A stretch of 50,955 nucleotides of DNA from Pedobacter sp. (GCA_008015505.1 SSFR01000010.1:1-50955), one strand, 5' to 3'. Shown: positions 8,606 through 17,444, counted from the stretch's first letter. A program made the numbers and translations. The notes: generated from the sequence alone by a model not told the origin.

Positions 8606-9271
8606 TTATAAATGAGCCTCAGCACGGGCAATATATGAAGCCATCAAGGATGCTTCATTACTACTGGGGTAATCGGTCTTAATCCTGTTATAAGCTTTAG
8701 CAGCTGCTTTATAGTCTTTCTGTTCCTCATAAACCAGACCGAGTTTTTTGAGAAATAATGGTGTAGTAAACTCACTCGACACTTTATCTGCCGCTTTCTT
8801 GTAATATGTAATAGCTTTACTATAATCTTTTAGCTCGGAATATGCATCACCTAACATTCCTAATACTAAAGGATCAACAACAGGGCTTCCTGTGCTACTG
8901 TATTTCCCAAGGGCATCCACCGCCTTTTGAAATTCTCCTTTTTTGAGGTATAGCCCCCCAAGATATACATTAGCTAAATTGGCCGATTTTGTATTCGAAT
9001 ATTCTTTGGCAATCTTTTCAAAACCAGGGTAAGAACCATCCCCCTGAATTGCCTTGTCCTCCGACGACTCGACTGCCGCATACTGCTCCGCCCTAAACAT
9101 CTCATTAGCAGCTTTTTCCGCACGAGGAACCAAATAAAACTTCTGATAGCCAAAATAAATCGATATCAAGGCGACAATAGCTATAACAATGACAGCTAAA
9201 CTATTCGCATTTTCTGTTACAAATTGACTCGCTTTGATCAAGCGACTATTTGTCTGCTCTTTCTTTGACAT
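8606..9271 (-). CDS. Membrane-anchored tetratricopeptide repeat protein
   Basis: A 221-residue protein with a cytosolic basic N-terminus, one transmembrane helix near residues 25-43 (LAVIVIAIVALISIYFGY) and at least three TPR units (LGGLYLKKGEFQKAVDAL, LGDAYSELKDYSKAITYYK, LGLVYEEQKDYKAAAKAY). The architecture resembles YfgM-type ancillary proteins of secretion and folding machinery, but the specific partner is unknown. I use the ATG at 9271 (MSKKEQ); the 16-residue extension upstream has no anchor-like or conserved features. Probably cotranscribed with ribH. Confidence 0.85.
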   Translation of the reverse strand: MSKKEQTNSRLIKASQFVTENANSLAVIVIAIVALISIYFGYQKFYLVPRAEKAANEMFRAEQYAAVESSEDKAIQGDGSYPGFEKIAKEYSNTKSANLANVYLGGLYLKKGEFQKAVDALGKYSSTGSPVVDPLVLGMLGDAYSELKDYSKAITYYKKAADKVSSEFTTPLFLKKLGLVYEEQKDYKAAAKAYNRIKTDYPSSNEASLMASYIARAEAHL

Positions 9272-9370
9272 TTGAATTAAAATGAGTAACCCTTCGGGAG
9301 TGTAAAAGTACATAATCATTGTGATACACAGCTATTTTTTTTAAATTCAATAAAGCTTAGAATCATAATC

Positions 9371-10336
9371 ATGAAATTAAATCAGTCTGAGTTTGAAACT
9401 AAAATGATGAACGAGGTGGCGGAGCGCTCTTTACCAGGTGAAGACAGATATCAGTATAAGATGAAAATTTCTGAGGCTCTAGCATCTTATCAATTTTTGG
9501 GACTCCGTGATGGTGACATATGTACAGAAAAGATTTATCTAGAAGGTATTATTACAGCGTGTTTGAATTACCAGCAAGTTGTAAAATGTTATTCGAATAC
9601 TGTAGAGCAAGTCTTAAAAGCTGCAAGAGCAAGATTGTATAAATTTGCGCCACCTAAGCCAATATACAAATTCACACGTCGGGAGCAAGAAGCTTTTGGT
9701 GGTGCTGAGGGACTTCTTGCAACCACATCTTTACCAGGAATGGGTATTCATCAAGGAGACTATTCATTGAAAACAGGCCATAGTCCATTATTTACTCGTA
9801 TTCGACGCCTTGAAAGAAAGGGTGAGCTTGATGTAATTATCATTCTAAACTTTTATTTCGATTCTAAACTAAAAGGAGGTAATTTGCCCGCTGTTAATAC
9901 TTTCATAAATAGTAGAGAAAGAGGTTTAATTACTGCGCATTATCCTCAAGGAGATAAGGATAAAGGTACAACATTAGAGGCTGAAATTGGCTATTACTTT
10001 AAAACGCAACTTACTGCAGAAGATAAGGAAGAGTCTATACTAGAAATAAGCGATTTATGGATACATGCTAAACGTAATCAAAATCTCGGCTTGGGATCCT
10101 TATTGATCTATGAAGTCCTAAGTACTGCAGAGTTAAACTATCAGCAGAATATTAAGTACAATCATGGTAAGATACTTAATATAAAAGAAGTATTTCTGAC
10201 GTCCGTAAGTGAATCCATTGGGTTTTATAAAAAACTTGGCTTTAATGCACCTTATGGTAATTATTTGGGAGGAAATATCGATACCATTATTAGTAATGCA
10301 AAACAGAGTTGTATTAAGAAAGGCTGGATTTTGTAG
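9371..10336 (+). CDS. Unrecognised protein with a C-terminal GNAT-like domain
   Basis: A 321-residue soluble protein. The C-terminal third looks like a GNAT acetyltransferase: a strand (SILEISDLWIHAKR, about 222-235), the acetyl-CoA loop RNQNLGLGSLL (235-245, matching Q/R-x-x-G-x-G/A), and the closing S-IGFYKKLGF block near 285-294. The first two thirds match nothing I recognise; they are helical at first and contain RREQEAFGGAEGLLATT. Base composition is more AT-rich than in recF or ribH. The gene stands alone between the divergent TPR gene and recF. Candidate roles include a modifying enzyme or a toxin-type acetyltransferase; neither is established. Confidence 0.6.
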   Translation: MKLNQSEFETKMMNEVAERSLPGEDRYQYKMKISEALASYQFLGLRDGDICTEKIYLEGIITACLNYQQVVKCYSNTVEQVLKAARARLYKFAPPKPIYKFTRREQEAFGGAEGLLATTSLPGMGIHQGDYSLKTGHSPLFTRIRRLERKGELDVIIILNFYFDSKLKGGNLPAVNTFINSRERGLITAHYPQGDKDKGTTLEAEIGYYFKTQLTAEDKEESILEISDLWIHAKRNQNLGLGSLLIYEVLSTAELNYQQNIKYNHGKILNIKEVFLTSVSESIGFYKKLGFNAPYGNYLGGNIDTIISNAKQSCIKKGWIL

Positions 10337-10512
10337 GGTATCACCTCTCTAGGCTTTTGGGGAGGGGAAGGCGCCCCCGAGTATTAACACCTGAAATCTT
10401 TAGAGGTCAAACTACTACTTACTCATGCGTCATTCATTCTATCAATTTCAACTACCTAAACAACGTGGGCTGTGTTCTTAAATGATTGATAATATAAAGT
10501 ACACAACCGAAA

Positions 10513-10566
10513 ATTGCAGCCAAAAAGACCCATAAGAATAAAATCAAATAAGTTTTAAACAGGCTC
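10513..10566 (+). repeat. Decayed half-copy of the dispersed palindromic element
   Basis: The stretch attgcagccaaaaagaccc followed by ataagaataaaatcaaat and ttttaaacaggctc matches the right half of the copy at 16338-16500 almost base for base. The left arm is not clearly recognisable, so this is a half element or a copy whose left end has drifted. Confidence 0.7.
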
Positions 10567-10617
10567 TTAAATTATTCCCCATGATTTTTTATTGCACTAA
10601 AGCAAAAACCAAAAGTC

Positions 10618-10625
10618 TAAATTTG
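10618..10625 (+). promoter_or_regulatory. TAnnTTTG -7 box before recF
   Basis: TAAATTTG lies 13 bp before the recF ATG. A TTG at about 10592-10594 is at a spacing compatible with the -33 element. Confidence 0.55.
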
Positions 10626-10638
10626 TAAGATAATAGAC

Positions 10639-11745
10639 ATGTGGCTTCAGAAATTATCCATACTCAATTTTAAAAATTATACAACAGCAGAGCTAGGCCT
10701 CTTGCCAACTGTCAATGTTTTTGCTGGAAACAATGGAGCTGGAAAAACCAATTTATTAGACGCCATACATTATCTCTCGATCTGCAAAAGCTACTTCAAC
10801 CCCATCGATAGCCAACATATACGCTGGGGAGAAGACTTTTTCATGATTCAAGGAATCTTTGAGAAAAATCTTGAGCAAGAAACCGTTTCATGCGGATTCA
10901 AACGGGCGCAAAAAAAACAATTCAAAAGAAATAAGAAAGAGTATCAACGACTTGCCGATCATATTGGACTATTTCCATTGGTAATGATTTCACCAAATGA
11001 TGTAAATAGCATTACCCATGGCAGTGAAAATCGGCGCGCGTTTATTGATAATGCAATCTCACAAACAGATTCCATCTACCTTAATGAGCTAATTTCATAC
11101 AACCGCTGCTTAACCAACCGGAATAGTTTACTACGACAATTAGCCACAACGGGAAAATACGATGCTACCCTTTTAGAGATCTGCGATCATCAATTGGTGG
11201 CTTCTGGGGAAAAAATAGTTGAAAAGCGTAAAGCCTTTATGGAGCGCTTTGTAGTGCTATTTTACAGCCACTATCAACATCTCACCGAAGGGACAGAAGA
11301 GGTACAACTAGTTTATGATTCGCTTTTATTAACGCATGACTTTGCTAGTTTACTTACTCAACATTTTGATAGAGATCGCCTAATGGAACGCACCACGATA
11401 GGAATCCATAAAGATGATCTGCTATTGAATATTCAAGGAATGCCTTTAAAAAAATTTGCTTCTCAAGGACAACAAAAATCTTTTTTAATCGCACTAAAAT
11501 TGGCCCAATATACCTTTCTTGCACAACAGAAAGGGTTCAAGCCTTTGTTATTATTGGATGACATCTTCGAAAAACTGGATGACAAACGTATTCAAAGACT
11601 AATGGAAATAGTCTCTAGCCAAGGGTTTGGACAACTATGTATTACTGATACTAACCCATCAAGGATGAAAAAAATATTTAATGATATTCAGGCAGAAGCA
11701 CGGATATTTGATATTGAAAAAGGAGAAGTAAAAAATGTTACTTAA
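10639..11745 (+). CDS. recF: DNA replication and repair protein RecF
   Basis: An SMC-like ATPase that helps load RecA at gaps. The Walker A loop is GNNGAGKTNLLDAIHYL (about residues 30-46), preceded by the family-typical LSILNFKNY. The C-terminal part has the ABC signature region FASQGQQKSFLIALKLAQ and Walker B LLLLDDIFEKLDDKR. Length (368) is normal. It is followed after 44 bp by a DciA-like gene, a pairing common in Bacteroidota. Confidence 0.96.
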   Translation: MWLQKLSILNFKNYTTAELGLLPTVNVFAGNNGAGKTNLLDAIHYLSICKSYFNPIDSQHIRWGEDFFMIQGIFEKNLEQETVSCGFKRAQKKQFKRNKKEYQRLADHIGLFPLVMISPNDVNSITHGSENRRAFIDNAISQTDSIYLNELISYNRCLTNRNSLLRQLATTGKYDATLLEICDHQLVASGEKIVEKRKAFMERFVVLFYSHYQHLTEGTEEVQLVYDSLLLTHDFASLLTQHFDRDRLMERTTIGIHKDDLLLNIQGMPLKKFASQGQQKSFLIALKLAQYTFLAQQKGFKPLLLLDDIFEKLDDKRIQRLMEIVSSQGFGQLCITDTNPSRMKKIFNDIQAEARIFDIEKGEVKNVT

Positions 11746-11789
11746 GGTCTGTTCAAAATTCATTCAATTGTACAATATCTGTGATTTAA

Positions 11790-12080
11790 ATGGCCAGAAC
11801 AAACGATAAATCCTTAAAAGAAGCCATTGAACAAATGCTTCAAGTTTATAAGCTGAGACGCAAATTTGATGAAACAGGGCTCGTATTAGCTTGGCCAGAT
11901 ATCATGGGGAAGTCTGTTGCTAATCGAACAAAAGATATCTTTATCCGCGAAAGAAAACTCTTTGTTCGGATTGAATCAGCAGTAATTAAAAATGAAATGG
12001 TATTGATGCGCTCCAATATCATTGATAGAATGAATGAACGAATGGGGCGTAAAGTGATCGAGGAGATCATATTTCTCTAA
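11790..12080 (+). CDS. DUF721 (DciA-like) protein
   Basis: A 96-residue basic protein. The pattern LKEAIEQMLQVYKLRRKFDE, then WPDIMGKSVANRTKDIFIRERKLFVRIESAV, is the DUF721 domain. Members with the long form (DciA) load the replicative helicase DnaB in bacteria that lack DnaC; whether this short form does so is inferred. Cotranscription with recF is likely. The last 4 bp overlap the tail of the convergent small membrane gene at 12077. Confidence 0.88.
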   Translation: MARTNDKSLKEAIEQMLQVYKLRRKFDETGLVLAWPDIMGKSVANRTKDIFIRERKLFVRIESAVIKNEMVLMRSNIIDRMNERMGRKVIEEIIFL

Positions 12081-12268
12081 GAGCGTTTCTCTGAATGCCT
12101 TTTGACCAAAAGATAATAGAGTACGGTCATAAAGAATGCAATAGCAAAGGCCCTCCCAAAAAATAATGCATCGACATTTCTATCCCACCCAGCCAAATAA
12201 GACACCCCCGCAGGTATGACTAGCATACCGAAAAAGAAAAAAATAAAACGTGGCTGGAATATCTTCAT
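12077..12268 (-). CDS. Small two-helix membrane protein
   Basis: A 63-residue protein with two hydrophobic segments (FIFFFFGMLVIPAGVSYLAG and AFAIAFFMTVLYYLLV) joined by a short polar loop, ending in basic KRHSEKRS. It lies 55 bp downstream of ndk on the same strand but is separated from it by a strong hairpin, so it may be expressed only by read-through. It is convergent with the DciA-like gene, overlapping by 4 bp. The family is not recognised. A real gene is likely because the start, helices and charge distribution are coherent. Confidence 0.65.
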   Translation of the reverse strand: MKIFQPRFIFFFFGMLVIPAGVSYLAGWDRNVDALFFGRAFAIAFFMTVLYYLLVKRHSEKRS

Positions 12269-12286
12269 GATTTTTAAAAGCTTAAA

Positions 12287-12319
12287 TCATTGAGCCCTCT
12301 CTCAAAAAGGGCTCAATGA
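12287..12319 (-). terminator. Intrinsic terminator after ndk
   Basis: 12-bp complementary arms (tcattgagccct and agggctcaatga) around a 9-nt loop begin 4 bp after the ndk stop. Read on the minus strand they are followed by a T-rich stretch (ttaagctttt). Confidence 0.8.
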
Positions 12320-12323
12320 GATT

Positions 12324-12743
12324 TTAGAAACGCTCCAATACTGAGAAGAAAAAATCCCCCTCTATCTTCGCATTTTCATTGGAATCAGATCCATGAATAG
12401 CATTTGCATCAATTGATTTGGCATATTTATTACGGATAGTGCCTGGTGCTGCTTTAGCAGGGTCAGTAGCTCCAATTAAAGTCCGGAAGCTTTCTACCGC
12501 GTTATCCTTTTCTAAAATCGCCGCAACAATTGGACCTGATGACATAAAATCAACCAAATCCTTGTAAAAGGAACGCTCCTGATGAATAGCATAAAATTCA
12601 CTGGCGTCTGCCCTGCCCAATTGAATGAGCTTCATGGCCACAATTTTAAAGCCATCCTTTACGATATCATTCAAAATAGCACCTATATGCCCATTAGCTA
12701 CGGCATCAGGTTTAATCATAGTAAAAGTTCTGTTTGTTATCAT
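12324..12743 (-). CDS. ndk: Nucleoside diphosphate kinase
   Basis: Equilibrates nucleoside di- and triphosphates through a phosphohistidine intermediate. The N-terminus [12 protein letters not shown] and the catalytic block NAIHGSDS (active-site His) are classic. I start at the ATG at 12743 (MITNRTF), giving 139 residues, the usual length; upstream ATGs at 12749 and 12779 would add a non-conserved tail. It is divergent from the lone gene at 13056. The next conserved gene in the opposite direction is the DHH phosphoesterase. Confidence 0.96.
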   Translation of the reverse strand: MITNRTFTMIKPDAVANGHIGAILNDIVKDGFKIVAMKLIQLGRADASEFYAIHQERSFYKDLVDFMSSGPIVAAILEKDNAVESFRTLIGATDPAKAAPGTIRNKYAKSIDANAIHGSDSNENAKIEGDFFFSVLERF

Positions 12744-13055
12744 CTCCATCATTTTCAGAAATCGTGGCGAAAATACCAATTTATAATTGAAATCTTACCT
12801 CAGTAATAGGTATCCAGTATGAAAGCGCGCAAATATGAAATTGGGGGAGCTTTTGCTGATGTTGATGGCTGATAAGTTACATTATAAAGCTATGGGTATA
12901 TAACTGGATCGCTACTGCCTATTTAGTAAAAAGGCAGCAATTAGACACAGAAACATTAAAAAAATATTAAAAAAACATGTATTCTAATAAGTTTATCATA
13001 TTTTTTTTTAATTTAGATATATGCTAATAACATAATTAATATATAATAAAGTAAA

Positions 13056-13928
13056 ATGAAGCCAGAAGAAATACAAGCTATCATATCAGCGAAACAAAGA
13101 AAAACTAAAGAATACCTACAATATGCACAGAACAAAAATGCAGCATTGTTGCAGGCTGCTAAGTCCGCGCATGCAGAAGATGAAAAAATAGCAAGAGCAG
13201 GAGGAATGTCATATTTTAATGGTACTTCTCTCCAAGACAAATTGGTAAAACAAAAATTAAGTGAATGGGAGCGGATACGTCTATGCCCTGTAACACATGA
13301 AACAGTGGGGTGGATGCATATTGTTCATATGGTTACTATTAGTCCTATAACTAATTGTAGATTCCCCGCTCATTGGAATAAAATAAGTGCATCACTGGTC
13401 TCAAAAGAAACCGCTAATTGGACATATGGTAGCATGAAAGTCGGATTTATACTCGATGTGCCAGCGCAAAATATATTATCAACCGATATTAAGAATATTT
13501 TTAGCTTAAATGGTGATGAACATGTACGTTCGTGTAGTGCACATGGTACAGGAGAGTGTCATATTACCTGCTACATCCGTAATTATACTATACATTCGGC
13601 CAGTGATACTGCTTATGACAGGTTACACGCCCAACAATTCATACTGGATCCGCAGGAGTTAATAATAAAGCAACAGAATGAATTCAGAAATAAATTATCT
13701 GGTCGGCACAATGAAATACTCCTTATGGGACGAAAAATGGATCCTGAAGTTTTACCTAATAGAACTATCTACTATGGGATGAAACAAATAGAAGAAGTTA
13801 AAGCTAAAGCTATATACCTGATTGTAGACAAAAGCGACTCCCAATTGACTAAAAACAGAAACAAGAACGATGCGGAAAGCCTCTCCAGACAAAATGGTAA
13901 CCTACCAATTTTTTCCGTGACTGTATAA
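13056..13928 (+). CDS. Lone 290-residue protein, not recognised
   Basis: A soluble protein of unknown family. Residues 1-75 are a charged, probably coiled-coil helical segment rich in K, Q, A and E. The rest is mixed: WMHIVHMVTISPI, then VGFILDVPAQNILSTD near 130-145, a cysteine/histidine cluster (CSAHGTGECHITC), and NEILLMGRKMDPEVLPNRT near 225-245. The last 40 residues are polar. The VPAQNILST and NEILL blocks weakly recall ADP-ribosyltransferase-type toxin domains, but catalytic residues cannot be assigned. It stands alone between ndk and the DHH gene, with very AT-rich flanks, and looks like an inserted accessory gene. Confidence 0.55.
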   Translation: MKPEEIQAIISAKQRKTKEYLQYAQNKNAALLQAAKSAHAEDEKIARAGGMSYFNGTSLQDKLVKQKLSEWERIRLCPVTHETVGWMHIVHMVTISPITNCRFPAHWNKISASLVSKETANWTYGSMKVGFILDVPAQNILSTDIKNIFSLNGDEHVRSCSAHGTGECHITCYIRNYTIHSASDTAYDRLHAQQFILDPQELIIKQQNEFRNKLSGRHNEILLMGRKMDPEVLPNRTIYYGMKQIEEVKAKAIYLIVDKSDSQLTKNRNKNDAESLSRQNGNLPIFSVTV

Positions 13929-14263
13929 GCGGAAAAAATCAAACTTACGAGTAGGCTATATTTTTTAATTACCGAAGTTCATAGGTTATATGAGGTTCTA
14001 GTAAGATAACCAAGATACTTAGTTGAATTAGTTATTATCTATATTTAATCGGGCCTTATGGGTCAAACCTTGATGAGGTTTTTAATAAGCGGCATGTCAA
14101 AATATTCCTGGATCTCCATCTTGTTTTTGAAAACGAAAAACGGTCATAATCCACAATTAAACAAATCAGTAATCCTGATTCCTATTTATTTTAATGCGTA
14201 AGACCCGGAGCACACTAAACAAAGCGCAGCTTTATTCATAGATTTGCAATCTTTGCTTGATTC
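13929..14263. other. Gene-free gap before the DHH phosphoesterase
   Basis: 335 bp with no supported gene. A 40-codon open stretch on the plus strand (about 14030-14150, containing GPYGSNLDEVFNKRHVKIF) has no start of its own and could be a gene remnant. The promoter box of the next gene is at 14239. Confidence 0.5.
14239..14246 (+). promoter_or_regulatory. TAnnTTTG -7 box before the DHH phosphoesterase gene
   Basis: TAGATTTG, 17 bp before the ATG, matches the -7 consensus. Confidence 0.5.
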
Positions 14264-15274
14264 ATGCTTGAAATAAATGCATTAAAGGACGTATTAGCTC
14301 AGCCGAAGCGCATCGTCATTACTACACACTACAAACCCGATGGAGATGCAATGGGCTCCTCATTAGGCCTATATAACTATCTGATTCAAAAAGGACACCA
14401 GATTAAAGTTATTAGCCCAAGTGACTATCCCATGTTTTTACATTGGCTACCCGGCAATGCTGAAGTATTAATCTATACCGAGCAACCCGAAGAATCCAAG
14501 CAATATGTAGCTGATGCAGATCTGATCTTTTGCCTGGATTTCAACGCACTTGCTCGCATTGATACGCTTGGCGAACTCGTCCGTGAGTCCAAAGCACACA
14601 AGGTACTGATCGATCATCATCCAGATCCTGAAGGATTTGACGATTATCGTTATTGGTCAACCAGCGCTTGCGCCACCGCCCAGCTCGTCTTTGAGCTAAT
14701 CACAAACGTTTTACATGACGGAGATTTGATTAATAAAGATGTAGCATCCTGCCTATACACTGGTATCGTGACTGATTCAGGATCATTCCGATACCCCAAT
14801 ACGACTGCTGCAGTACATCGAATCGCAGCAGAATTAATCAATCGCGGGGTAGAAAACGGCAAAATTCATCAGCTCTTATTCAATAATTTTTCTGAAAATC
14901 GCCTGCGATTCTTGGGTCATTGCTTGATGAACCGTCTCGAAGTATTTCCAGAATTTAATACAGCACTAATTGCTGTACGAAAAGAAGATCTAGCCAACTA
15001 TCAAATTGCTGTTGGAGATACTGAAGGCTTGGTGAATTATGCCTTGTCTATCGGAGGTATTCATTTGGCTATATTAATCATTGACCGACCAGACAAAGTA
15101 AAACTGTCATTGCGATCCATTGGCGATTTTCCAGCCAATGAAATTTGTAAAAAGTACTTCAATGGAGGAGGACATCGAAACGCAGCCGGGGGATCTTCCG
15201 ATGATAAACTTGATCAAGTCGTTGAACAAGTAAAATCCATATTACCAACGTATAAACCACTTTTAGTTCAATAA
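14264..15274 (+). CDS. DHH/DHHA1 phosphoesterase, NrnA-like
   Basis: A 336-residue cytosolic phosphoesterase of the oligoribonuclease/pAp-phosphatase type. Metal-binding motifs in order: THYKPDGDAMGSSLGLY near residue 21, CLDFNALARID, LIDHHPDPEGF (the DHH motif), and TGIVTDSGSFRYPNT. The C-terminal DHHA1 substrate loop is FNGGGHRNAAGGS. It could degrade nanoRNA, pAp or c-di-AMP products; the exact substrate cannot be read here. It begins with its own promoter box. Confidence 0.93.
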   Translation: MLEINALKDVLAQPKRIVITTHYKPDGDAMGSSLGLYNYLIQKGHQIKVISPSDYPMFLHWLPGNAEVLIYTEQPEESKQYVADADLIFCLDFNALARIDTLGELVRESKAHKVLIDHHPDPEGFDDYRYWSTSACATAQLVFELITNVLHDGDLINKDVASCLYTGIVTDSGSFRYPNTTAAVHRIAAELINRGVENGKIHQLLFNNFSENRLRFLGHCLMNRLEVFPEFNTALIAVRKEDLANYQIAVGDTEGLVNYALSIGGIHLAILIIDRPDKVKLSLRSIGDFPANEICKKYFNGGGHRNAAGGSSDDKLDQVVEQVKSILPTYKPLLVQ

Positions 15275-15350
15275 CCCAATTCATAAAAGTTAATTATATA
15301 ATTATAAACACTCAGTTCTTGAGGCTATACCATAAAGACAAATTAAACAC

Positions 15351-16310
15351 ATGAAGAAAATTGCAATTACTCTAGGAATCGCTATACTGGGTCTTACCAG
15401 TTGTAATCAGTTTAAAAAAGGAGAAGGAGACCTCCAGTACAAATTACTCACCGATAAAGGAGGAGCACCCATCAAAATAGGCGACTTCGTTGCTTTTAAA
15501 GCGATTGAAAAAACAGAAGGTGATTCTATTTTATTCAGCTCCTATGATTATGATCGATCTGCGTTACTAGTCAGAGAAAAATCCATATTTAAAGGTGATT
15601 TATATTCCGCATTGGGCTTGTTAAGCGAGGGAGATAGCGCTGTGTTCAAGATTAATATTGACTCAATGGCTACCAAAATGGGTCGCCCAAAGCCAGCTGG
15701 TAACAAGGGCAAATATTTGTTATATACCATCAAAGTAGAAAAAGTAATTCCTAAAGAAAAACTAACAGATAGTTTGTTCCGAAATAAAATTGACGCCTTC
15801 CTAAAAGAAGAATCAAGCAAAGCAAAAAATACAGAGGACGCTAAGCTAAAAGCCTACATCAATACTAAAAACCTAAAGACAATAACTAGCCCCTCTGGCT
15901 TACATTATGTCATCACCAAAGAAGGAGCCGGAGCTAAAGCTGGTGTAGGAGACACCGTGCGAGTGAACTATACAGGTATGTTTTTGAGTGGAAAGGTTTT
16001 TGACACTTCATTGCCAGAGGTTGCAAAAAAAGCAGGAACATTCAACTCTATGCGTCCATACGAACCATTAAAAGTATCTGTTGGTACACATGCACTAGTT
16101 CCTGGATTTGATGAAGGATTATTACTGTTTCCACAAGGCACAAAGGCAACCTTAATCATGCCATCCAAATTAGCTTATGGCGAGCAAGGCAATTCAGGAA
16201 TTCCACCTTATACGCCACTTGTTTTCGAAATTGAGATAATCAATATCATCCCCAAAAAAGCAGGACCAACAGCTAGTATAGCCCCTACTGCCAAGCCTTC
16301 AAAGCAATAA
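15351..16310 (+). CDS. FKBP-type peptidyl-prolyl isomerase lipoprotein
   Basis: An envelope lipoprotein (lipobox GLTSC, Cys18). Residues about 190-302 form a full FKBP domain: GDTVRVNYTGMFLSGKVFDTS, then VPGFDEGLLLFPQGTKATLIMPSKLAYGEQG written here in two parts (VPGFDEGLLLFPQG and ATLIMPSKLAYGEQG), and IPPYTPLVFEIE. The first half (IGDFVAFKAIEKTEGDSILF) looks like a second, degenerate FKBP unit. It assists folding of periplasmic or exported proteins. It follows the DHH gene by 76 bp; a palindromic element and a strong terminator lie downstream. Confidence 0.92.
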   Translation: MKKIAITLGIAILGLTSCNQFKKGEGDLQYKLLTDKGGAPIKIGDFVAFKAIEKTEGDSILFSSYDYDRSALLVREKSIFKGDLYSALGLLSEGDSAVFKINIDSMATKMGRPKPAGNKGKYLLYTIKVEKVIPKEKLTDSLFRNKIDAFLKEESSKAKNTEDAKLKAYINTKNLKTITSPSGLHYVITKEGAGAKAGVGDTVRVNYTGMFLSGKVFDTSLPEVAKKAGTFNSMRPYEPLKVSVGTHALVPGFDEGLLLFPQGTKATLIMPSKLAYGEQGNSGIPPYTPLVFEIEIINIIPKKAGPTASIAPTAKPSKQ

Positions 16311-16337
16311 ACTAGAATATTAGGTACCTAACACATA

Positions 16338-16500
16338 GAGTCTGTTTAAATTTTATTTCATGAAATTATTATAGGGTATTTTTGAGCGAAATGAGGCAGA
16401 TTTTGGGGCCAGAGCGGGGCTTCCTATGGCGGAAAAACCTAGCGAAATTGCAACCAAAAAGGCCCATAAGAATAAAATCAAATAAATTTTAAACAGGCTC
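16338..16500 (+). repeat. Dispersed palindromic element, near full-length copy
   Basis: A 163-bp copy. The left end is gagtctgtttaaattttatt and the right end is aataaattttaaacaggctc. The internal part includes tatttttgagcgaaatgagg and gcaaccaaaaaggcccataa. It shares left, middle and right blocks with 47284-47444. A minus-strand ORF passes through it and reads SLFKIYLILFLWAFLVAI, but this follows from the repeat sequence and is not taken as a gene. Confidence 0.85.
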
Positions 16501-16502
16501 AT

Positions 16503-16534
16503 AGCCCTTCGTAACTGATACGAAGGGCTTTTTA
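16503..16534 (+). terminator. Intrinsic terminator
   Basis: Perfect 11-bp arms agcccttcgta and tacgaagggct with a 5-nt loop, followed directly by a T-run. It ends the unit containing the FKBP gene and precedes tatD by 13 bp. Confidence 0.88.
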
Positions 16535-16547
16535 CATCACTTTGGAA

Positions 16548-17336
16548 ATGATTCTTACTGACACACATACCCATTTATATTACGAAGCAGACATCGAAAA
16601 ACAAGCTGGGTTAATTGAACGTGCTTTAACAAATCAAGTAGAAAGACTATTTCTTCCGAACGTAAATACGAGTACAATACCTTTGGTTTTTGATCTGGTG
16701 AAACGTTATCCTAAAAACTGTTTCCCCATGCTTGGACTACATCCCTGTGATGTCAAAGAAATAGCCAATACCGAAACACAGCACTACTTGGCAGAACTTG
16801 ACCAAATCAAACAAGCCATCACCCAGCATAGAATATATGCGATCGGTGAAATTGGTATCGATCTGTATTGGGATAAGCGCACCTTGGATATCCAAAAAAA
16901 AGCCTTTATCACACAAGTTCACTGGGCAAAGGAATTAGATTTACCCATTATAATTCATTGCCGGGATGCCTTTGATGAGCTTTTTGAAACCCTATACATA
17001 GAAAAAGATGAACATTTACGTGGAATTTTTCATTGCTTCACTGGGGGGATCGAGCAAGCAAAAAAAATCATTGATCTGGGCTTCTATTTAGGAATTGGGG
17101 GTGTACTTACCTACAAAAATTCAGGTCTAAATCACGTTATTCGAGAAATTGGGTTGGAACATATCGTTTTAGAAACGGATTCTCCCTATTTAGCGCCTGT
17201 TCCCCATCGAGGAAAACCCAACGAGAGCAGCTTTTTGATTCACATTGCACAAGCACTTGCCGATATCAAACAGATCTCTATCGAAGAAGTAGCACGCATC
17301 ACCACAGCAAACTCAGAAAAAATTTTTGGGGTCTAA
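16548..17336 (+). CDS. tatD: TatD family metal-dependent DNase
   Basis: A TIM-barrel hydrolase with 3'-5' exonuclease activity in characterised relatives. Metal ligands are in DTHTHLYYE near the start, GEIGIDLYWD, IIHCRDAFDELF, FHCFTGG and LETDSPYLAPVPHRGKPNE. Start: the ATG at 16548 puts DTHTH at residues 4-8, as usual; the longer frame begins with TTG inside the gap. The product is 262 residues. Because a terminator precedes it closely, it must have a promoter overlapping that hairpin or be read through. Confidence 0.93.
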   Translation: MILTDTHTHLYYEADIEKQAGLIERALTNQVERLFLPNVNTSTIPLVFDLVKRYPKNCFPMLGLHPCDVKEIANTETQHYLAELDQIKQAITQHRIYAIGEIGIDLYWDKRTLDIQKKAFITQVHWAKELDLPIIIHCRDAFDELFETLYIEKDEHLRGIFHCFTGGIEQAKKIIDLGFYLGIGGVLTYKNSGLNHVIREIGLEHIVLETDSPYLAPVPHRGKPNESSFLIHIAQALADIKQISIEEVARITTANSEKIFGV

Positions 17337-17444
17337 TAACAAGCCCATTCACATTTAAACACACTTTTGGGATACTGATCATTCATTTGCATAAATTAAG
17401 ATTCCAATAAAAATCAATTACTTTTATTCCAAATTAAAACTGGG

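Larger units (their letters stand above)
10337..10638. other. Gene-free gap before recF
   Basis: About 300 bp without a convincing ORF. It holds a GC-rich hairpin-like stretch just after the preceding stop (cctctc pairing with gggagg near 10347-10368, without a T-run), a decayed copy of the dispersed palindromic element (10513-10566) and the recF promoter box. Confidence 0.6.

Noticed and set aside
10345..10372. GC-rich hairpin after the GNAT-like gene as a terminator
   Set aside because: The stem is short with a G-T pair and no T-run follows.
11744..11770. ggtctgttcaaaattcattc resembling the left arm of the palindromic element
   Set aside because: Only one arm and several mismatches; it could be chance in AT-rich DNA.
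16353..16574. Minus-strand ORF of 73 codons over the palindromic element
   Set aside because: It lies in the repeat and the terminator; a similar peptide appears at 47231-47440 only because the repeat is the same.
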